A DNA stretch of 64,000 nt from Nannochloris sp. 'desiccata' (lineage: Eukaryota; Chlorophyta; Trebouxiophyceae; Chlorellales; Chlorellaceae). Positions 40,654-51,718 of this stretch are shown here, in pieces; the first letter of the stretch is position 1, and each line of letters opens with the position of its first letter. The stretch lies in the NCBI GenBank assembly GCA_019044685.2, contig JAGTXX020000004.1, positions 682,001 to 746,000 of the forward strand. The letters are read 5' to 3'. The position numbers were made by a program, and so were the translations under genes. The notes under the pieces were generated by a model. That model was not told the DNA's origin and searched no databases. It saw only the letters and a program-made list of their open reading frames with translations.

Positions 40654-41998
40654 CTAGCTTCCACCGAGATACAAACGTCTAATCTGATCTACTCGAGCGG
40701 AAATTTTTGTCACTGGACAACACCCTTGACTTTCTACAAATTTAAAAGCACAAGGATAACAGAATACATACCCAGAAGTTGCAATCATCGCAGGATTCAT
40801 TCTTTTGGCTCTACATAAGGGGCAGATCCCTAGATCATTCGGTAGATGGATTCCATGCGGAGACGGTTTTGGTGCTGGAGGTGGCGGGGGTGGTGGAGGT
40901 GCTTGCTGCCCTCCCAACTTCTGTTCTGCTGAGGTATACCACCATTCAAGCAGTTTATACCCAAAAACGGCTAAAATTAAAGCGGAACGGGTGTGTGTTC
41001 CTGCGGTAGAGCTTATTCTCACCCAAGCTGTTCTTACTCTTTGTAAAATGGGGCCACCCGGACCTTGCTGTGCCCACTGCAACCTCTCTTTATATCGCAT
41101 TTCTTTCCTCCTTTCAGTCATAGCCACGTCTTGACCTGATACCCGTGCTACAACAAGACCTAGAAGATGTAATTCCGGCGAGAAATACGGGGTTTTATTG
41201 AGTAAATACAGCAATTGATACCAAAAGCGAGCTGCTTCGTGTGCCGAGGATAAAAATGGATAAATAGCTCGAAAGACCTCCACAGCCCTTCGCTGGTAAT
41301 TTATCTGTTCAGAATGTTCTCTCGTACGAGTATTTTGAGAATTATTTGATGTATCTGGGGCAGCTGCAGGTGTGCTAGAAGACGTAATGTTGTTGTCTGT
41401 GCTATACATATAATTTGTAGCTCTTGCCGTTGCATCTAGGTAAAACGCATCTAGTTTTGCTCGTAGATAAGGAACCAGCGTGAGTAGCATAAGGGAACTA
41501 CTTCGTTGCCCTGGTGTGAGACCATACGCAGGCATTTCTAGGCCTTGCTGAGCGTCATTAATAGCACCATTAGCAGAAGAAGCTTCAGAGGCTTTTTCTC
41601 GTGGGATTCGGTGTAGAGCATAGAGACTCTCTGCGAATGAAGCATTGCTTGTGCGTAGAGAATGACGATCTAGAAGGATGCTAATGAGGAAGAAGAGTTC
41701 ATCTTCGTGTTCTAAGAGGCGGTGTATATTGGGGCGATGCTGGGCATAGACCTGAAAAAAAAACAAGAGGAAGAGCCGTGGGAAGGAGGGATGAGAGAAA
41801 TCACATTGGAAGTTTATACATTTCTTACTAATATGGGCTGAGAGTGCTCTAGTTATATTTCATAAATGCTGGCATCGAGTTTCTTACCGAGAGAGCATAT
41901 ACGACGGCTGATTTCAAACTGGGCATCAATCTTTCAGCAGCGACCATTTCGAAAAATGTAGGCGACAAGCCTGACCCTGCCACTGAGACAAACGCCAT
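40654..41998 (-). CDS. PEX12: Peroxin-12, peroxisomal RING E3 component
   Basis: Exons 41998-41888 and 41751-40654 give 402 aa in phase 0. PEX12 forms, with PEX2 and PEX10, the peroxisomal membrane ubiquitin ligase that recycles the PEX5 import receptor. The start SPTFFEMVAAERLMPSLKSA and RHSLRTSNASFAESLYALHR are typical. Hydrophobic segments occupy about 110-320. The C-terminal zinc domain (ICPLCRAKRMNPAMIATSGY, FCYPCAFKF, GCCPVTK) has the reduced Cys set known for PEX12 RING. A Pro-rich loop (APPPPPPPPAPKPSP) precedes it. A His-less RING with fewer ligands is a family trait, not a defect. Confidence 0.93.
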
Positions 41999-42448
41999 GG
42001 TGGCTTGGGTTTTTGATTTTATTCTTCCAATACGCCGACAGAGGAGCTTGGAGCTGTATTTTGCCGCGAAGTGGCTTCTTTTCTTTCTTCCCCGGCACCG
42101 CCAGCACCAGCTCTCTTGAGATATGACCCTATTTAACGATCTTGGGAGACATCCTTGCTTCTTATAGTATCATTACAACAAGGTCTCAGGGTTTGGATTT
42201 GCAGGTACAAAAATAAAACAGGGGAAAACTCAATATGGCGGCCGTCGCTCTCAAGCTCGCCCGGAATACAGATTCAATAAAAGAAGATTAAACAAAAGGA
42301 AGAGCACATGGAAGTAGAATGAAGTTTAGTAGTTGAGATATACATAACAGAACGGATACTATAATAATGCAACAGAATAGACTTGCGATAGCAATAACTA
42401 GAATATAAAAAACAGCACCGACTGGTTTTTTTGCCGGCAAAGAAATTT
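41999..42448. promoter_or_regulatory. PEX12 promoter and Yippee-like 3' end
   Basis: 450 bp between two minus-strand genes; AT-rich toward 42280-42420. No gene seen. Confidence 0.4.
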
Positions 42449-43021
42449 TTAAGAAAGTCGAGAGCCATGGGGGTTATACACTGGTTGCTGCACATTTCTA
42501 TGAAAAGTACCACCGCTCACTATCGCTCTAGCAGTTCCAGCAGAAGAGCTGTTTACAAGTCTTCCAGTGATACAATTTCCCGCCACCCTATTAACCCTTT
42601 GCAGCTCTTCTAATTTCAGCAGCAAACAATGCTCCTTATACTTCTGGTCCTGTGCTTCTGCATGGACATACTTCCATCCCAAATTTGCAGAACAAGCTCT
42701 GCATGCAACATCCTGTAGAACGTACTTGCCAGTCGACAAGCACTCCTGCCTCTTAGGGCCAAATGAGTCCAAATTTACAGAGCGGCGAAATAATAAAGCG
42801 GGGTGATTGGATCCCATTATTCCTTCCCAGACAAGTGATTCTTCTCCTGCTACGTCCAGGCCGCACTTGCAAGCGTATTTGCTTCCACAACCCTCTTCAA
42901 TGTACTGTGTTGGGAACGCATTGGGGGAATATTGTGTGACAAGATTAGTTTAACAGGAGTTCTGTCGGAACGTATGCATGTGAGTAATTGTTAGATTTAC
43001 CTCGACAAATAAGCGACCCAT
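42449..43021 (-). CDS. Yippee-like zinc-binding protein
   Basis: Exons 43021-43001 (21 nt, MGRLFVE) and 42904-42449 give 158 aa, phase 0. Yippee proteins are small zinc folds, one relative of which is a GID/CTLH ligase subunit and others centrosomal or nuclear. Recognisable: LLFRRSVNLDSFGPKRQECL, STGKYVLQDVACRACSANLG, WKYVHAEAQDQKYKEHCLLL. The second zinc pair is CRAC; the first reads CKC rather than CxxC, one residue short. A C-terminal extension of about 50 residues is not family-typical. MGRLFVE at the start is a common Yippee opening and supports the tiny first exon. Confidence 0.87.
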
Positions 43022-43262
43022 TTTCTTAGCATTCAAGGCGAGTCTCAAATGCCTCTTTGAAAATCTGCAGTTTTAGTGTAATCCCACTAATCTGGTAGTT
43101 TGCTCTTCCGCACGCCCCCTCGTGAGGCCGAGTAATCGCAGGCAAACAATTGATTTACAAATACATCGTGGCGGGGTGCCCCTAGAAGTGTGGAACTGCA
43201 GTCTAGCCTTTGGCGCAAGCCGGGGTCATTAGGAAGCTGTCCACTGATTCAATTTACCGCAA
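43022..43262. other. Intergenic segment downstream of a gene fragment
   Basis: About 240 bp, locally GC-richer than its surroundings. It would be where a longer FAD-oxidoreductase gene should continue on the minus strand, but I find no matching codons there. It also carries the Yippee-like promoter. Confidence 0.35.
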
Positions 43263-43421
43263 TCAGTGATTGTGATTGACCCCTGACGCGACTCGCCCGC
43301 GGGTGGCCTCAAGGATCACCACCTTAGCTTGAGGGTCGCGCCGGACCGCCTCGATAGCTCCGAAGTACCCAGCGGCTCCTCCGCCAATAATCACCGATGT
43401 TTTTTCTGAATTTCTATCCAT
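43263..43421 (-). pseudogene. Truncated HI0933-like FAD oxidoreductase, N-terminal fragment
   Basis: ATG 43421 opens a 52-codon frame ending at TGA 43265-43263. It reads SVIIGGGAAGYFGAIEAV, then KVVILEATRGRV: a Rossmann FAD-binding start with the GGGAAGYFGAI form characteristic of the HI0933/BaiN flavoprotein family. Intact members run about 400 residues and continue with an SGGGRCNVTN motif, absent here. The fragment therefore looks like a decayed or duplicated first exon. A functional short protein or an alternative splice into distant DNA is less likely. Confidence 0.6.
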
Positions 43422-43594
43422 AGGCTGCCGGTCCTAGCATTCACCAGCGAGTCCAACAACCCTTTTTTGCTAAGACCATCCACTTAAACGCTAAATGACC
43501 CTTGTTGGTGTACTTCGTCTGCTGTTGTCCGTCTGTTCGTTCGCTGCTTATCGTCTTTATTATTTGCTTTCAATTTCTAAGGATGCGATGGCTG

Positions 43595-43921
43595 TTACTT
43601 ATCGTTTTTAGTGTCTGCGGGATAATGGATGTCAATCTCGGTGCGTTGCTGCTGATAAGTAAAGCGCTCCCAGAGCAGTCCATTGACATCGTATTCTGCA
43701 GTCATTGCCGTGGAGCTGGCGTCTTCAAAGCCCAAGTGTCTGACATGTCCGGCATTTTCTGGGTCTACAGAGATTGAAAAATTAAGGAGATCCGTGCGCC
43801 AGAGGGCGTATGCCTCTTTGCGAATAAGCTCAGGTTGACGACCAAACTTCAATGAGTAGGCGGCAATGCTTGCCTCGAGATCAGCGACAGCGATGGCAAT
43901 GTGAACCTTTTGCGTGCTCAT
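43595..43921 (-). CDS. VOC-family (glyoxalase fold) protein, bacterial-like
   Basis: 108 aa from ATG 43921; an in-frame ATG at 43975 would add 18 residues. The single VOC module reads KVHIAIAVADLEASIAAYSL, FGRQPELIRKEAYALWRTDL, LNFSISVDPENAGHVRHLGF. A His near the start and a late Glu (NGLLWERFTYQQQ) fit the metal-binding layout. It is compact, intronless and resembles bacterial or cyanobacterial VOC proteins more than GLOD4 at 18 kb, so transfer is possible but unproven. Substrate unknown. Confidence 0.7.
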   Translation of the reverse strand: MSTQKVHIAIAVADLEASIAAYSLKFGRQPELIRKEAYALWRTDLLNFSISVDPENAGHVRHLGFEDASSTAMTAEYDVNGLLWERFTYQQQRTEIDIHYPADTKNDK

Positions 43922-44210
43922 GATGCCCCTTTCGTATTTTGGTTTAAGAAAAAAAATCGTCAAATCTGACGACATCCAACTTGGAAAACCGCAAATGGAT
44001 GATGCTCAGCACAGCGGCTGTGCTGGCTATGCCTGGGGTGAAATCGTCAAAAACACCTGAGAATTCAATGGTTTTTGACTTAGTATATTCTTCTAATGTT
44101 CCACCGGCAGACGGATTATCCGCTTAACGTTGCTTGAACTTTTATTTTGCTTAGAAACTTTGGATGATCACTTGCGATCACTTGAAAATAATGCTTCAAG
44201 AATCAACAAT

Positions 44211-44852
44211 ATGGCACTATCAACGCCACAACCTTCTCAAAAATATTCACTAGCAACCAGCCTGCTCGCCTTGAAGCCCTTGGCCTCTCCAACAAGACAC
44301 TTTTCCCCTGTTATTTATATCCCCGCCACCTGTCGCCACCGCCACTGCCTGTCCATCCTCCCCAGCGCAGCGCTTCCGGCACAGCATCTCACAGTCCTCG
44401 CTGATTATGTCCCCAAATTTCCTCGGCTATTCGACACCCCTGTTAAAGATTTTATAGCACCGGACGCCCCTCTACTACCTGGCTTCAATGCTGATGACAT
44501 GACAAGAATATTTTTGCCAGATCTCATCAACCCTTCGAATATCTACACTTTATTACTATTTATTTCGTGTGCTGCAGCTTTTGTATATCTAGAACTGGGT
44601 GCGTTGTTTAACGATTTCGTTCAAGAGAAAGATTTTGAAAAATTAGAAGAGCAATTCTTAGAGGGGCAGAGGAAGGACCGTCCGGAAAATAAAAACATTG
44701 AAATTAGAGGTAATGATGATGCAGGAGGGCTATCGCATGAAGAAATGGCTTATAAAGAACGGAAAAGAGGTCTTGGATGGCTTGCGTTTATAACGGCTGC
44801 TGCGATTTGGTGTACAGGAATACTGAATAAACTAAATGCTTTTCAGCCTTAA
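44211..44852 (+). CDS. Two-TM plastid membrane protein candidate, unknown function
   Basis: 213 aa from ATG 44211. I do not recognise the family. The first 65 residues are Ser/Pro/His-rich with basic residues (MALSTPQPSQKYSLATSLLA, RHFSPVIYIPATCRHRH), as in transit peptides. TM1 is about YTLLLFISCAAAFVYLELGA, TM2 about GWLAFITAAAIWCTGIL. The loop between is charged (FVQEKDFEKLEEQFLEGQRK). A thylakoid or envelope protein is plausible. Confidence 0.6.
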   Translation: MALSTPQPSQKYSLATSLLALKPLASPTRHFSPVIYIPATCRHRHCLSILPSAALPAQHLTVLADYVPKFPRLFDTPVKDFIAPDAPLLPGFNADDMTRIFLPDLINPSNIYTLLLFISCAAAFVYLELGALFNDFVQEKDFEKLEEQFLEGQRKDRPENKNIEIRGNDDAGGLSHEEMAYKERKRGLGWLAFITAAAIWCTGILNKLNAFQP

Positions 44853-45023
44853 ACAGGGACGCTAGTAAAACAAATAAATAATAACACACCGACTACGCAG
44901 CTTGCTGCGTCAATCTACAGTAAGAAAATGCTTCTTGGACATGCTCCGTTGAAACTCTCTCCATGTTAGATACACTTAAATATGAACAGAACCGTTTCTA
45001 AAATTATTAGAACAAAAAAAATG

Positions 45024-46619
45024 TCAAGCAGCCGCCTGGGTGTACAGTTCCCTCCTCAAGGCGGGTACCCCCTTCATCTCTACAGCAGATGGCCCCGTCC
45101 ACCTTAAATTCACCGTTACTGACGGCATCAAGCCTGCCTCTTTTATTGATGATGGCCTCTCTGCCGCTCTTTTACTATAAATGGCAGCAGCACTCCCCGC
45201 TTTTGCAGCGGTACCACCACTACGACTACCACCACCGTTTGACTCTGCCTTTGTGTTGAATTCTAGTACCCGTCTATCTGGCAACACTAAATCAAATGTT
45301 TGTAAAGGATCGCAGAGACAATCTGCTACCCATGCAAAAACGACCGCTACTGGTTCACCAGCGGAAAACTCCCCCTGAAGGCTAATTCCTTCTGGAAGCC
45401 TGACTTTCACAGTAGCTGTAGTAGAAATAGGTACCTGTTGTGATCCTGGTGCCTGTAATGAACCCCCATTTTTAGCTATTTTTTCACGCAAGGCCTTTGT
45501 CATTAAAATTTGACTTTGTTCCCGCTTTCTTACTGCAGCAAGAAAGGAGGCTTTTAAATCTTGCCCTGTTCGTTCGAAAAACCAGGAAGGGACGTCGGTA
45601 TCTACAGAGGCGGGTAAGATGACTTGAGTTTTACGGTCACAGGGTGCTGCCCACTCGCGATCTTTGATTGGTGGGGCTGCTGGCCCTACTGGCGTTTCTG
45701 TCTCTGGCACTGATAACGTCGGTGGTACTGTTGGCTGGGAAGTAAGGGAAGCGGGCCATTTCTGTTGTAGCAGCGCTACTGCAGCTTGTAATGGCTCTAA
45801 ATCAGCATCTGTATGTAATATAGCAAACCCTTCTTCTACTTGAGTTTTTCTTTCTCCATCATGTTCTTCGATTGGCCCCGCCTCAACTGCTCGAGGGTTG
45901 TTTAAGCTCTCGCTCTCATTTTCTATTTCATTCTGCGCGTCTTCATTCGTTTCAAAAACAATGACAAAACCGCATGCAAGTATTAATTCCACTCCGCCAT
46001 GGGTGTCAACTATAGCAGATTGTATCTTCGGGTTGCCAAGCCTAATTTTTCTATATTTTTCCTCCGAGGGATTGGCTATTATATTTTTAATTAAACGACT
46101 CAAGATTTGAGCAGAGGCTGCACAGTGTGGATCAGTCGAGAGCTGATCGATTGCAGATAGGATGGATTCGTCTGCTTGAGGGGTAAAATCAATAAGAGGA
46201 GGTTGATCAGGTGGAGGACAGACAGTAGCTGCCAAGGACGAGGGCAATGGCGGTGGTGGTTGGTGTAGAGAAGTTGAAGGACCTGATGCTACTGGAGCGG
46301 CTGTAACTGGCGGTCTTCCCAGTATTGAAGAGTCCGAGGCCGGATCTGCCGGACTTAAAGGGGGAGGGGCCTGCTCCATAAGGTGGAACAAGAATTGAGT
46401 GAGCTGTCATGTCGATATCTTAAAATTCATTGAAAGATGTCAGTGTTGTGAGATTGTCACCGGAAGATACGCATATATGAAATTTACCTTGACTTCCACG
46501 GTGCCAAGTTTACGTCCAGTTCCAGCAAACGCGGTTGGTTTCGAAGAAAATAGTGAAGATGATCCAGACGAACCATTCAAATTGAACCCTTTTTTCAATT
46601 TCTCTCTTAGTTTATCCAT
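45024..46619 (-). CDS. PUB and UBX domain protein (UBXN6/PUX-like p97 cofactor)
   Basis: Exons 46619-46488 and 46403-45024 give 503 aa, phase 0. The first exon (MDKLREKLKKGFNLNGSSGS, FSSKPTAFAGTGRKLGT) resembles the UBXN6 start. PUB domain at about 125-210 (LSRLIKNIIANPSEEKYRKI, GGVELILACGFVIVF) binds the p97/CDC48 C-terminal tail. A helical segment (VPSWFFERTGQDLKASFLAA) follows. The UBX domain (about 385-465, VKVRLPEGISLQGEFSAGEP) is C-terminal. Such cofactors regulate CDC48 hexamers in membrane and ERAD-linked turnover. A Pro-rich linker joins exon 1 to PUB. The UBX loop FPR signature is not obvious. Confidence 0.85.
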
Positions 46620-46763
46620 TGCTATTTCAACTCTTGCAACTTTCTAGTTCATAATAACATTAAAAGTAAACTTTAGGTTTCAGGATAGTAAGCTAAATGC
46701 TCTTCAAATCAACTTTAGGAATTTGCCGTTCTTTGACCTTGACCAACAAAATATATTAGTTCC

Positions 46764-47624
46764 CTAGTCATCTAGTAATTCCAGATTCGCTGTACCAGGT
46801 CCTTCTAGCGGCGCTTGTATATAATTATATAAACAACATCGAGTCACTACGCCATTGGAATCAACTAAACCTAGAATCATTTGTTGAACTTGAACTCCTC
46901 GGACCAAGAAAAAACGCTGCAGCAGCTCTGGAGTAAGCTCTGCACAGGCGCTACTTACTGGAACCAAGAGCTGGGTGCGTATTTTTGGTTCTATAGGCTC
47001 TTGAGGCTCTGTTTCGGGTGCCGCTGAAGGGTTTGTGGCCTCTTCTCTTCTTTCTTCCTCCTCTATCTCTTCTGCCTCATCCTCCCTCTCTTCATAATTT
47101 TCTGGCTCATCTTCTTCTCCACTAAACTCTGCCGCTTCTATTTTATTTAGGTAATTCGCTATGGCATCAGCTTCGCCGTCATTTTCGCCTCTTTCTGCCA
47201 TCTCACTCTCCGCAATGGGCTGAAATATAAAGAAAGAAGAAGAAGAAAAGAATTTAATGTTGAATGACGGGTTGATTTTTTCTACTTGGTAAAGATACTA
47301 GTAATCCTATACCTTCCATATGAAGTATCATAAATTGTCCCTCTTGTAACTTACCGCTGGCATATCTTCATCGCCTTCTGGGACTGCTGCTTGCTGTTTC
47401 TGCGATATTGTTTGCTTTGCTATAAAATAATAAAATTCACCATCGGGGCTCCACCGTACCTCCCACTCTTTGCTTTCAATATGAAGCACAGTATACACAG
47501 CATACAAATCTGTCAACGAAGCAAGATTGTACCCTTTTTGTAGTGGTGCGAGAAGCTCACAGAATGCTGGAAATGAGAGCACAGTGCTGATGGCACCACG
47601 ATTTAATCTCCACTTTCTGTCCAT
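46764..47624 (-). CDS. Sen15-like tRNA-splicing endonuclease subunit candidate
   Basis: Exons 47624-47355 and 47219-46764 give 241 aa, phase 0. Sen15 is a structural subunit of the eukaryotic tRNA intron endonuclease. N-terminal SLTDLYAVYTVLHIESKEWE, VRWSPDGEFYYFIAK, then C-terminal QLLVPVSSACAELTPELLQR, VQVQQMILGLVDSNGVVTRC and CLYNYIQAP fit the Sen15 order of strands and helix. Between them lies a long acidic insert (about 100-160, EEREDEAEEIEEEERREE). Catalytic residues are not expected in Sen15. The match is by pattern and is moderate; a different small alpha/beta protein cannot be excluded. Confidence 0.5.
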
Positions 47625-48094
47625 GATTTAAATATTTTTCTAGCTCTATTTATGCATGCACTGACTCATTTATATGCAAAATAAACTTTTGAGTATAATA
47701 AAGGGGGTAGATAATTAGTATATGCTCTAAATCTCTAAAAGTTCATCTGATTTCAGGTGATGAGATTAAATTGCGACTAAGTGTGGCACTTTCAAGAATC
47801 GGCTGCTATCTAACTGCAATTTCATGAAGCGAACCACTTCAAAATGCATATGTATACTTGTTTCGCAGTGCAATTTAAGCACCAAGGCAGCCTTGGCAAG
47901 GCTTCCCCCCAAAAGAGCGCCAGCGCACTCGTCCGACGATCACGGCATTCAACGGCACTGTGCCAGCTGCAGCTGCAGCTCCTCAGAACCTGCCCATTTT
48001 TCATTCTATATTGATTTTCAGACCTTTAACTTGAATTACACAAACCTTGTCAACTGAAAACGAAACCTAGGAACAGCGCTCAACTGCTAGAAAT
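47625..48094. promoter_or_regulatory. Divergent promoter region, Sen15-like / SRPBCC gene
   Basis: 470 bp between head-to-head starts. No motif named. The short antisense open frames here have no support. Confidence 0.4.
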
Positions 48095-48802
48095 ATGCCA
48101 TTAACCTCTCATCGTGTATCTGAAGATGTTATTGAGGATGTCGAAGATGTGGAAATAGACGAAGACGAGGCATGTACAATTAAAGTCACCCAAAGCCCAG
48201 GCTTCCTTTGCCACATATCAGCCACTGCATTTATTAGAATCCCGCCTAAACTCCTCTGGGAGCAGTGTATTGTCCATCCAGATAACGCGAAAATCTACCG
48301 TCATATGAATCGCTGCAGCTTCAGAAGAGTAGGCCAAACAGACCCAAGCACCAGTATTAGAACAGTACGTGTCGCTCATGAGGCAAGTTGGCGGTTCCTA
48401 TTATTTCACGGTACCTTTACTACCCATCTACGCGTAATTGAAGACCCCACAAAATTTTCAATGAAATTTGAGATGATCCCGCATGGCAGTTCAATAGTAA
48501 GCAAATTTCAGGGTGAGTGGAGAATAGAACCCCATCCAGAAGATCCTCACCACAGCAGCATCTCATATTTAGAACAAGATCTGGCGCTAGGGGTATGGAT
48601 GCCACCCCCTTTTGATAGGCTGTTGAAATCTATCAGTGCAGGACAGGTGAGGAGAATCGTGCAAGATTTGCAGCTCGAAGCGAAGAAAATCCAAAAAGGG
48701 GAGCCAAGTTTGGTGCCTTATGAGGAAGTGAAGGATAAAGATATTGGTGAAGAAATGGTTGGAGAAGGCGATACTGGAGGTGATGCTGCTGCGGGACAAT
48801 AG
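48095..48802 (+). CDS. START/SRPBCC-fold (COQ10/polyketide-cyclase-like) protein
   Basis: Single exon, 235 aa. A SRPBCC fold spans about 35-195: ISATAFIRIPPKLLWEQCIV (the helix-loop start), IRTVRVAHEASWRFLLFHGT, THLRVIEDPTKFSMKFEMIP, GEWRIEPHPEDPHHSSISYL and a long C-terminal helix GQVRRIVQDLQLEAKKIQKG. Such proteins bind lipids or quinones. An acidic N terminus (DVIEDVEDVEIDEDEA) argues against a transit peptide. Plant relatives include DUF220-like proteins. Ligand unknown. Confidence 0.75.
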   Translation: MPLTSHRVSEDVIEDVEDVEIDEDEACTIKVTQSPGFLCHISATAFIRIPPKLLWEQCIVHPDNAKIYRHMNRCSFRRVGQTDPSTSIRTVRVAHEASWRFLLFHGTFTTHLRVIEDPTKFSMKFEMIPHGSSIVSKFQGEWRIEPHPEDPHHSSISYLEQDLALGVWMPPPFDRLLKSISAGQVRRIVQDLQLEAKKIQKGEPSLVPYEEVKDKDIGEEMVGEGDTGGDAAAGQ

Positions 48803-49065
48803 AGGAGTCGGTGGTTTCTTTCTTTCTAGTCAAAATGAGAGGAGACGTCACGGCGAGAGAAAAAGAAAGACTAGAAAAATTTGTTACATACAAGATTTAC
48901 GTTGGATGATGGGGTTATAGGCACTACAAAGTTAAATCAAATGAACATAGAAAAGAACAGATTTAATCGACATTTAATGAAGATATATATAGTACATAAT
49001 TTTTTTCCGTAATCACACATGAGCAAAATTTCTTCCCGCTCGAAAGAGAAGATCAGCACAGCAAT

Positions 49066-51472
49066 TTAAGCAGCAATGCGGTTTATAACACGAAGACTAT
49101 CCACAAACACCAGAGCACTATAATACGCTTGCATGTTAGGTTCACCATCAGGAGCACGTTGCGGGATCCCTTTACGACGCACTTTACGCAATTTTAGATG
49201 CGCAGTTTCAGAACGGAAAAAGTAACCACCACCTGGCTTTCGAACACGACCACTACCAGGACCACCGCTCCTTCCAGACGATCCCTCTCCTGATGTTCTG
49301 TACGTGCTGCAATAACGCTGTTTGGTGGTAGCTTCAAGAGGTGAAATAGACCGACTAGGAGCACGACGTCTGTTCCTTCTTGTTGCACCCGTCTCATTCA
49401 GGACAGAAGCAGAAGCAGTGCCGCCCATTATCACAGATTCAGGACCTTCTACAGTTGTGAGATCGATAGGAGTAGGTTGGTAGGCTTTGCGAGGCTTCTT
49501 GGCAGGGGAGCGTCGGAGACGGTCTCCGGCAGGATGACGACGGTAAGGAGCATGACCAGAAGGAGCAGCAAGAGGGGGATTCACTGTAGTGTAATTAGTA
49601 ATAGGAATCTGACGCTGAGATTTAAGTCTAGAATAGATGCTTGATTTATCATTACCTTGGTTCATTGTGTTTTCTGCATCGTAAATAAAGACGCTTCTAG
49701 GCGGCTGCTGCTGCTGCTGTTGTTTCTCTGCTGGAGTCTTAGAACGACCATGGCGTTTCCTCTTATTTTTAATAGAATACTCTTCATCGTATCTTTCTTC
49801 CCCTTCCAAATCTTCTTCCCCTTGGCTTTCACTGCTGCTGTAGACGATCAAGCGACGGGGAGCTTGACGGGTGCGACGAGCAGTAGTTTGCTCCACAACA
49901 GGATTCTCGCCTCGCCTATCTTCTTCAATTTCACCGATTACTAAATCTATTACTTCATTTGTCTTTTCTCCATCTTTAGCTCGTTGTTGACGTTTTTTCT
50001 CTTGTGCTGTGTCAAGGGTGCACTCTTCAAGAGGGGAGACTGGATTTTTCAAAGGAGGAGAGACATCGCTCCAGCCGTTTGCAAGAAGAGATTTGAATTC
50101 AATAGCTTGAGGAGAGGTCGCATGCCAGATTACTGCATTACATATACCAGGGGAGACTTCAGAAAGGCTTAAAACATCTCCAGCTTTGGCGGTAAAAGTG
50201 GTAAAGAATGCTTTCAGCTTGGTGAGGAAAACTTGGGTAGGTTGAGACTGATAGAGCTTGTAACCACATTGCCAGGTTCTTTGAGAGGGACCAGAAGCAG
50301 CAGAAGAAGAGGAAGAAGCGCTCTGAAGAGTGACAGTGCAGCTTTTAGAAAACGCACCAAGAACAGAGTGGGCACGGCCGAGAGGGACGCTCACAGCTCC
50401 AGAAGCTACTTGAAACTTTGTTAATAAAACAGACTGCGAGCCAGTTTTTAAAGGGAAATTAGCCCAGTTTGTGCGAACGACTTTGTTGCCATTAGAAAGA
50501 GGAGGCGAGCGAAAATCTTGGTGGAGAGGTTGGATGTCTTCGTCTACAGGAGAAGCAAGGTCAATGATTTCTTCAGGAGAAACGAGCCCTTGCGCAGAGG
50601 GCAGCGCAGGAGGAGCAAGAGCACCCGCTGGTGCAAGGACAGAAGGAGCCTCCAAAGGAGAAGGCTCAGATTTCTCTTCTGAAGCTTCAGAGCTCTCTGA
50701 AGATAAATTTTGGATCCTCTCCAATTTTAGTTTTAAAGTTCCCTGGGGTCCTCTCTGCAAAAAAAGTGCGGAAAGGGAAAGTTCTTTTTATAAGTTTTTG
50801 GGAAGCGAGGGCGATCGCGCGAAAACAGCTGAAAAGGTTAAATAATACAAGTTTTAAACTCACTGTGCGGGGGAAAGCAGTCTGCAGAATGCTCGGATCA
50901 TTGCGAAGAGTCTTGCAGAGGTCCTCGAAAGAGCCTTCAAGAAGGGGAATGAAAAGAGGCTGCGCAAGAAGCCAGCCGAGCTTGTGCTGCAAAGAGAAAT
51001 ATTGCCCAGAGGTCAGCAAAGATCATTATAGTGACTCAATATACTTCAGATTGTTTACGAAAAGACTATTTGTAGTTTTAGATTTCTTACGTGGAGCTCT
51101 AAATCGCGCAAGCTTGACATGTCTTCCGTGCTCTCAAGCGAGCGCTTGCACTGAAGAAGGTCGAAGGCAAGAGCAGCGTGGCTGCAGAAGAGAAGCGATA
51201 AATACATATAATGGTTGTAAATAATTTGCTATATTATTCAAGAGCTAGAAAATTGTGAGTGCATCTCGCAGCTGCCTGTGCGAGCAGGAACCGAGCTAGT
51301 TTTCTGAAGCGCTCGCTCGCTTTTCTCACCTGCTAGAAGTAAAGGTCCCTGCGCTCGTTCTGATATAGAACGGATTGAAGAGCCCCATATTAGGCATGTA
51401 CATGGTGACACCATCTTGAGTGCGCTCAGCGAGCACCGTAGGCATTTGGGTCGTCTGCTTGGTTGCACTCAT
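49066..51472 (-). CDS. B3-like nuclear protein, possibly degenerate AP2-B3
   Basis: Exons 51472-51330, 51181-51091, 50986-50864 and 50754-49066 give 681 aa; phases 2, 0 and 0 agree. The N-terminal 60 residues (GLFNPFYIRTSAGTFTSSSH, AALAFDLLQCK) resemble a shortened AP2 helix region. A B3-type pseudobarrel lies about 225-330: SVPLGRAHSVLGAFSKSCTV, WQCGYKLYQSQPTQVFLTKL, then FFTTFTAKAGDVLSL, which matches the usual 'GW/F-x-F-x-x-x-x-G-D' end. The C-terminal half is basic, poly-Gln and NLS-like (KNKRKRHGRSKTPAE). A DNA-binding role in the nucleus follows from B3; targets are unknown. Confidence 0.68.
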
Positions 51473-51718
51473 TTCTCCAGAGAAGATCTTGCGAGATGTT
51501 CAGACCACAGGTAGGAAATTGAGCAGATAGTATGTTTTCTATTCCACCACTCAAAAAAACATAATTTAGTAATAAATTATATAATTATAAAGGGCTTCAT
51601 GAAATACTTTAGTTAAAAAACCTATCTTGAGCTAGCAACCTCAACTTTCTTCTCGCCCGTTGACTGCTTCAGGTTTGACCAAGCAAAAAGCATTTCCAGA
51701 CAACCATTTTCTCTACTT

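Noticed and set aside
43502..43777. 91-codon plus-strand open frame opposite the VOC gene
   Set aside because: Low-complexity hydrophobic reading that overlaps a well-supported gene on the other strand.
49680..49730. CTG/CAG runs as mobile or structural repeats
   Set aside because: They encode poly-Gln in several genes (also near 35040 and 55680) and are ordinary coding microsatellites.
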